Shown: positions 58,402-64,000 of the stretch, in pieces
Numbering within the stretch: position 1 is the first letter of the stretch
Layout of the letters: each line of letters starts with the position of its first letter
Assembly (NCBI GenBank): GCA_009741485.1
Contig: CM019214.1
Location: 53,313,221 to 53,377,220, forward strand
DNA length: 64,000 nt
Source: Malurus cyaneus samueli
Taxonomy: Eukaryota > Chordata > Aves > Passeriformes > Maluridae
Reading direction: 5' to 3'
Notes under the pieces: model-generated
The model's input: the letters and a program-made list of their open reading frames with translations, nothing else
Database searches by the model: none
Told to the model about the DNA's origin: nothing
Translations under genes and position numbers: made by a program

Positions 58402-61400
58402 AAGTCAGCTTTACTCATTTTTTAATGTTGGATTTGATTGTAGCTTAGGTAGCTGTGGCATTATCCTACAGCATGGCAAAATCCTTGCTATGTCTTCCAA
58501 GGCTGAAGAATTGTTTCTGTGCATAAGGGTTGTGTAACACTCCTTGAATTGAGACAGTTAATAATTTCAGTCCTTGAAGGCACATAAAAGATATTTCAGC
58601 TTGGTAGTATAATGCCCTTGAATAGTACTTTGTGAAAGGAGATGAGAGGGTGGTTCTTATGCATTTGGAAAAGCTGAAGTCTTAACATCTAGGAGTTCTG
58701 GACTTGCAGTGTGAGACATGCTGATGGAGGTGTGTTACGGTCACTGGTGTCCAGTGTCTAAGGCAGGGCAATGTTGACTGATGTTTTCAGTGTTCTTAAA
58801 TGGTGGATGGTGTTCAGTGGCATACTGCAGAGTGTAAATAGGAACAGGTTGAGCTTAAACACATGAAATTGGTATAGCATTGGTGATAATGAATAATGTA
58901 GTCTTAATGTGAAACATATGGCTTAATACTCTAGAGACCTGTGACTGTAACTGCTGAAATGCTGCAATCTGTTTATGGCTAAGAGGGAGTAGGATGGAGG
59001 GATTCAATTTGTGATCTTTGCAATGCCTGAAATAACACTGTGTGTGTGTTCATGTAAAACTGTAATACAGCTTCTCATTCAGAAATGAGTAAAGTCCAGA
59101 TTGCTGCAGAACAAACACTCCTACCACTTCATGAGTTACAGACTTTCTTGTTTTGATCCATTTCCTTCTGTTTAAAAAAGATAAGAAAGATGTATTATAA
59201 TATGCTGGGTACCTCAGAAGATTCGGCTAGGCCTTCAGCATTTCCTGGAAAATGAACATGAAATTGTCCAGTGAGGTGGAGCAGAAGTAAGAGAGAATGG
59301 AAAAACACACAAATAAAATGCACAGTAAGATTTTCTTTCAATAAAGCAGTTTATCAAGTTCTTTGTTTTAAACAGTCTTTCAGTTTTCCAGCTTATTCTA
59401 TGAGCTGCTGGGCAAGAAACAGCGTGTTATGCCAGCTGTAGCTGATGTTTACTGTGCACACACTTGTGTGTGTATTGGCCAGCCGAGCAGAACAGATGCC
59501 CTCAGTACAAACTTGTCGGTTCTGCTTTGTGTGGGCGTCTGTGCTTTACACAGCCCCTTAGTCACTTTCCCTTCTCTTCCCTTCACTCATCTTTCCCCAG
59601 GAAAGATTGCTTTAAAGAAAGAGAGATAGGGGTCAAATCTGGTGGAAGACATGGCCCTTAGGTGATTATGAGAATGGAAAAGAATGAACTGATGATGTAA
59701 TTCCAGAAGCCTTTTAATAGCCAGGAAATGAGGTGTACAAGGTTCCTGTAGATGCTCCCTGATGGTTCACAAGGGACCTGTGATTATTCCTTCCAGTCTC
59801 GTGGCCTGGGCAGTCAGCTCTTACATTGTGAGAAGCCTGCCAGCACACTGTGATCCCTTACAAAGGCAGATTGGGCACCTCCAGATTAGCTGTGGAGACC
59901 CCTGTAAGATCTGTCACTCTATTTTCTAAATAATAAGTGTTTCCTTCCAGACTCTTTCCTTTTGCTGTCTAGGAGCTGGGAAGCTCTGCTTTTCCCAGAG
60001 AAATTCACATACCTGAAGTGATGAAGTTCAAGTGCTGCATGTCATGTAGCTCATAGCAAAAGAAGGCCACTGAATGTACTTTTGTTTAGCCTGTGCTTGA
60101 GGATGTAATTTCTCAGTATTATCCTTCCATTCCTCATGATGCTGGGGGTGAAATACAACTGCCTGTGCACAAGCAGCATTCTTATATCCCTTACTGTGCC
60201 CCAGAAAATGAATACATTTATCTGTGATAGACTGAGCTTGTCTAATAACAGAACTAAGGCAATGTGGAATTCCAGTCTGAGTCCTGTTTCCAAACACTGG
60301 TTTTATGCAAAAAGGAAAAGAAAAGCACATTGTTATGATCCATTACACTGTACCTTTGTTTTGATAGTTTCATTCTGTGAAATGATAAATGATCATGCTT
60401 TTAAGCAGAAATCAGCCCTGCTTCCTGCGCTGGAATTCACTATAAACCAAAGGTTTTATAAAAAGAATAAATCTGTTGAGTCCTGGTTGTTGCTACAAAC
60501 ACTTGTCTGCTTGTAGGAATGGTTCAGCTGGCTGTGCTTTCAGCAAAAGTTAAGATGTGCAGATGCAGCCTAACGTGTTGCCTGCTTTCTGAATCCTCTA
60601 AACAAGCTTTTGAGAACAATGGAATCTCTTCCCAGCACTATTGGGTTGGACTGAGGAACAACAGGTAGGCAGATAACTTCCTTTCTAAGAGATGAAGTTT
60701 TAAGTAGCATGCATAAATGCCCTGTCTGTCATTCATGAGCCACCACAAATCAGATTATGCTCTTCATGCTACTTATGTGCTATGTAAATCAGCTTTACTA
60801 GGCAACGAAGCATCTGAAATCTCATTTTTTGAAGTATGAAAAAAATAGAACTTGGTGCCTAAAAATAATCTTGGATATAAGTATGACTTAAAAAAAATCA
60901 GAGCTTTTAATTTTTTTTTATGCAGTTCTCACCAAATATTTATAGTGCTTGACAATGCACTGAATTGCTTCCAGACAGAATTCACTGCAAAGCACCTGCA
61001 TTATCTTATCTGTTTAAGTTCACATTCAGCTTTCAGGGTTGCAGTGTTTTCAATTGCTTGGTGCGTAAAGACTCAGTGTTCTATTTAAAATTAAAAAAAA
61101 ATATTTGATAGTGGCTGTTTCCTGTTGCTGAAATTTGAAGGGCTGTAGTCTTCCAATCTTCCATCAGATTCCTTGATTATGTAGAAAGATGATGTGAGCA
61201 AGAGTGAGTTCAGAAAGACTTAACAGAGATACCAAGTGGACACTGCTGTTCACCTCGTGTGAGCAGTTGTATTGTTTGCTAGAGCCTGGCTGCTTTGGGA
61301 AGTGTCACCATACCATTGTATGTACAAATGACACAGGTGACATGGAGGGAAAGCTTTGTCTTCTGTCATTTCTTCTTGGAAAGGTTGGACTTGATTCATT

Positions 61401-63080
61401 GGTTCAAATTTTGGGAGGAGAGACTCTCCCCTCTTCCTTTCTTGCAGATTTAACTTATTCATTACTGGCTACAAGACATAATTTTATTTTTTTTTTCCCC
61501 CCCATGGATAAGCCACTCTTGTTTAAATATTCTGATACAGAAAAAGCTTTTACAAAAGTTGTACTAATTTTCATACAAAAAAAATATTTTTTTTTCTTTT
61601 TCTACTGCATAGCCTTCACAATTACTTTATAGAAAACTTACCACGTACATCAGATCAGATGACCCTTCATGGGCATTTAAAACTGATCTTGCAGGTTGGT
61701 TTGAGAGGAGACCTTCTGTCCTTTCATAGAGACCTGCTGACTAGAAATGGTTGATCAGTCTGTGTGGACCCTTCTGGGCATGGCTGTGGAAGGAAAGAGG
61801 CTGAAGCATGCACCTTTACAATGATGGAGAAGCAGTGCTGGTGCAGGGTAGAGTTTACTGCCAGGGGTCTCAGTTTTTCATCTAATTCTTGAGTATCTCA
61901 GAAAAGCAAGTTGGTTTTTTCCCCCCAAGCAGTTATACTGCAGCAAATTCAATATTGTAACTGTATCTTTTCAGTGGTAAACTGAATTGAGCAGGCTGCC
62001 AAAGAAATAAAATTGCATTTGTAAATATAATGAATACTGTAGTAAACAAATTATTTTCTTCTTTTTTTCCCTCCAGAATAAAATAAAGAGTGATGTAGTA
62101 GCTTCTGCTTTTAAAATTAAAAGCATTTGCAAAGGTTCCTCACACAGCCTAAGAATACGGCAAAACAACAGGAATAAGCATGAGCATGCAACCTCTTGGC
62201 CTCCCTTCCTCCCTTCTGTTCCAAGAGCCAAGCACTCCATGCATTTTTGCAAGGTTTATTTACTGCACCTTTCTATGTGGGATTTTGCTTGGCCCCTTCC
62301 TTGATGACCTCAGGACCTCATTAAAAGAAGAAGAAGTCTTGCAGTCTGTTTTCTGGCTGGCTGAATGGGAATCTCTTGGCTAAGATGCTCAGCCTTATTT
62401 GGCTGATGATACTGGAAGGTAAAGGTTAAAATGACAAGATCTCAAGTTAGAATAAAAATAAAGCAATGGCAGCCAGTGCTCTTTCAGGCTTGCACTGTGC
62501 CGCTGCTGATTAAATCCAAGCTGAGTACATAAAACCTGAAATAATCTGTTTCTGTGCTGCTTGTCACAGGGCTCAGGACACATGTTCACATCCTGATGGC
62601 GAGGCACAGCTACCTTAGCACAGCGTGTTTTATCAGGAAAGTGCAGTGTGTGTTTGTTAGATAGTGCAGGGTGGTGTGCAGATAAGCAGTGAAATTATAT
62701 AAATGTAGCTTTGTTCTTAATGTGATGAAGGGACCGGTTGTATTATAAAAGGCAGCTCCCCCTCCCCTACTCAGTCTATTGAATATTTTTTAATTATCTG
62801 TGAACTCAAAAGCTCTGAAGCTTCAGTTTATGAAGCCTCAGTTCATGAGCAACACCTGCTGGATAGATCCTCATAGCCTCAGTTCTTTGTAGTCAAGGAA
62901 AGTCTGCTCATAAAGCCTGTGAAAGTGCTGGGTAAAGCTGGGGTGGCAGAATGGGATGTTTTTTTGTAAATGAATGTTTGGAAGTATATTCTTCCCTTCT
63001 GTGGGTGTGAGCATCCAGCCAAACTTTATAGAAATACAAAGGTGTCTGCAGTCCTGTTTGTATGTATCTATAAGGATAGA

Positions 63081-63165
63081 TCATAAATTCATTAAAGTTG
63101 GAAAATGCCTCTAAGATCATCAAGTCCTACTATTAACCTGATGCTGCCAGATTAATCTGGCACTG
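63081..63165 (-). mobile_element. CR1 LINE fragment, minus orientation
   Basis: The plus strand shows TCATTAAAGTTGGAAAATGC, CTCTAAGATCATCAAGTCC and TATTAACCTGATGCTGCCAG, matching the reverse of a CR1 3' region in order. Short and diverged, with the right boundary approximate. Confidence 0.75.
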
Positions 63166-64000
63166 TTTCTGGTGTGGAATGTGGAGAGAATGCTGGGGAG
63201 GCGGTGGCAGGGAAGCTCTTCAGCACCTCAGCTTTGAGATTAATCTCTTCCTGCTGCATGTACAAACCCTTCTAAGGACCAGCTGTTGGGGAGTGGGGGT
63301 TTCCCCTTACACTATGAGTTTCTTCTGTCGTCTTGTCACCACTTGGGTAATTCTTCTGGTAAATTTGAGGATTTCTAATTATTTTGCATATGATTACAGG
63401 TTAAGAAACATTTAGTCTGTGCACTGTAGTTTTGATTAACGCTTGGGAGTTTCAGTGTTGGGTTGACGTCTACTGTGAGTGTGTTTTTAGCACTTACTCT
63501 TTTAAAAATCCTTTTTAAATCCTTCTAATTACATAAATATTATTCCAAATGTCTAAATGTTGTTGTTTTTTTTTTCAGAATGTAATTGTAGGGCATTCCT
63601 AACTACATCATGGGAAAAATGGTGCATTATTTTTTCCTTAGAAGAATAAATTAAAACTAGTTTATTGTAAATTTATAGACTAGGAAATAAGACATAAATT
63701 TAAGTTTGAGGGGAATCCTGATTTCTGAGCAGCAGATGTGCATCCCCCAGGTTTTACTGAGGTGGGGCTATTTGTGAGGTCTGTGCATCATGAACAGTTC
63801 ATATCTGCTTGGGAATTCACAACAAGCAGTCCATGTAGCTTATAAACAATACAGGATTATTGACAAAAGTTGCTTGCAAAGGTGACTCTGCCTTGGTTAA
63901 TTTGTTACAGTCAACATGTTTTATAGACACATGACCTCAGTTTGATCTTAATTTCTTGACTCTGTTCATAGATACAGGAAAAAGCCTAATAAAATACTAG

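Larger units (their letters stand above)
22611..64000 (+). other. Presumed TBC1D4 intron 1 (continues beyond the window)
   Basis: No segment resembles the next part of TBC1D4, and no other gene was recognised on either strand over 41 kb. A very long first intron is known for TBC1D4 in other vertebrates. Open frames are all under 150 codons and lack recognisable domains. Between the repeats listed separately (25095-25234, 34363-34438, 48386-48560, 49965-50150, 57189-57623, 63081-63165) the DNA is unremarkable AT-rich sequence with short homopolymer runs. Confidence 0.6.

Noticed and set aside
61204..61632. A 142-codon open frame in the presumed TBC1D4 intron
   Set aside because: No domain, ends in low-complexity Phe codons from a poly-T run, and no splice or promoter context.

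Overview
The window is vertebrate nuclear DNA, almost certainly from a bird. It has spliced genes with CpG-island promoters, the 3' ends of CR1 LINE elements, and retroviral LTRs of a type common in avian genomes. No bacterial-style operon, CRISPR array, tRNA or rRNA gene was seen. Three genes can be recognised. They follow the gene order known from human 13q22 (UCHL3, COMMD6, TBC1D4), with UCHL3 head to head with COMMD6 and TBC1D4 downstream in the COMMD6 direction.

Layout. Positions 1-660 hold a CpG island and the first coding exon of UCHL3 on the minus strand. Positions 789-5835 are a tandem duplication of about 2.5 kb. Each copy carries a CR1 fragment, a GC-rich COMMD6 promoter with three CCAAT boxes, COMMD6 exon 1 and COMMD6 exon 2. 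COMMD6 exons 3 to 7 then follow in single copy to the stop at 10245. The predicted protein is 206 residues, with an N-terminal helical domain and a COMM domain. Positions 10246-21170 are the COMMD6 3' UTR and intergenic DNA, including an ERVL-type solo LTR. A third CpG island (about 21480-22960) holds the first coding exon of TBC1D4 on the plus strand. It is clearly homologous to the first PTB domain of human TBC1D4, but four reading-frame shifts and one in-frame TAA break it as written. From 22611 to the end I see no further exon, so this is best read as TBC1D4 intron 1. It contains CR1 fragments, a solo LTR with a perfect 5-bp target-site duplication, a perfect 33-bp inverted repeat, a 186-nt tract of almost only G and T, short tandem duplications and an assembly gap.

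The genes do not form one pathway: UCHL3 is a deubiquitinase, COMMD6 a subunit of the Commander/COMMD system, and TBC1D4 a Rab-GAP. The most informative anomalies concern the fidelity of this sequence. They are the COMMD6 5'-end duplication, whose two copies carry different defects, and the broken TBC1D4 exon 1. Both may be assembly or base-calling artefacts, but each would be biologically notable if real. I did not find a convincing new biological system here.
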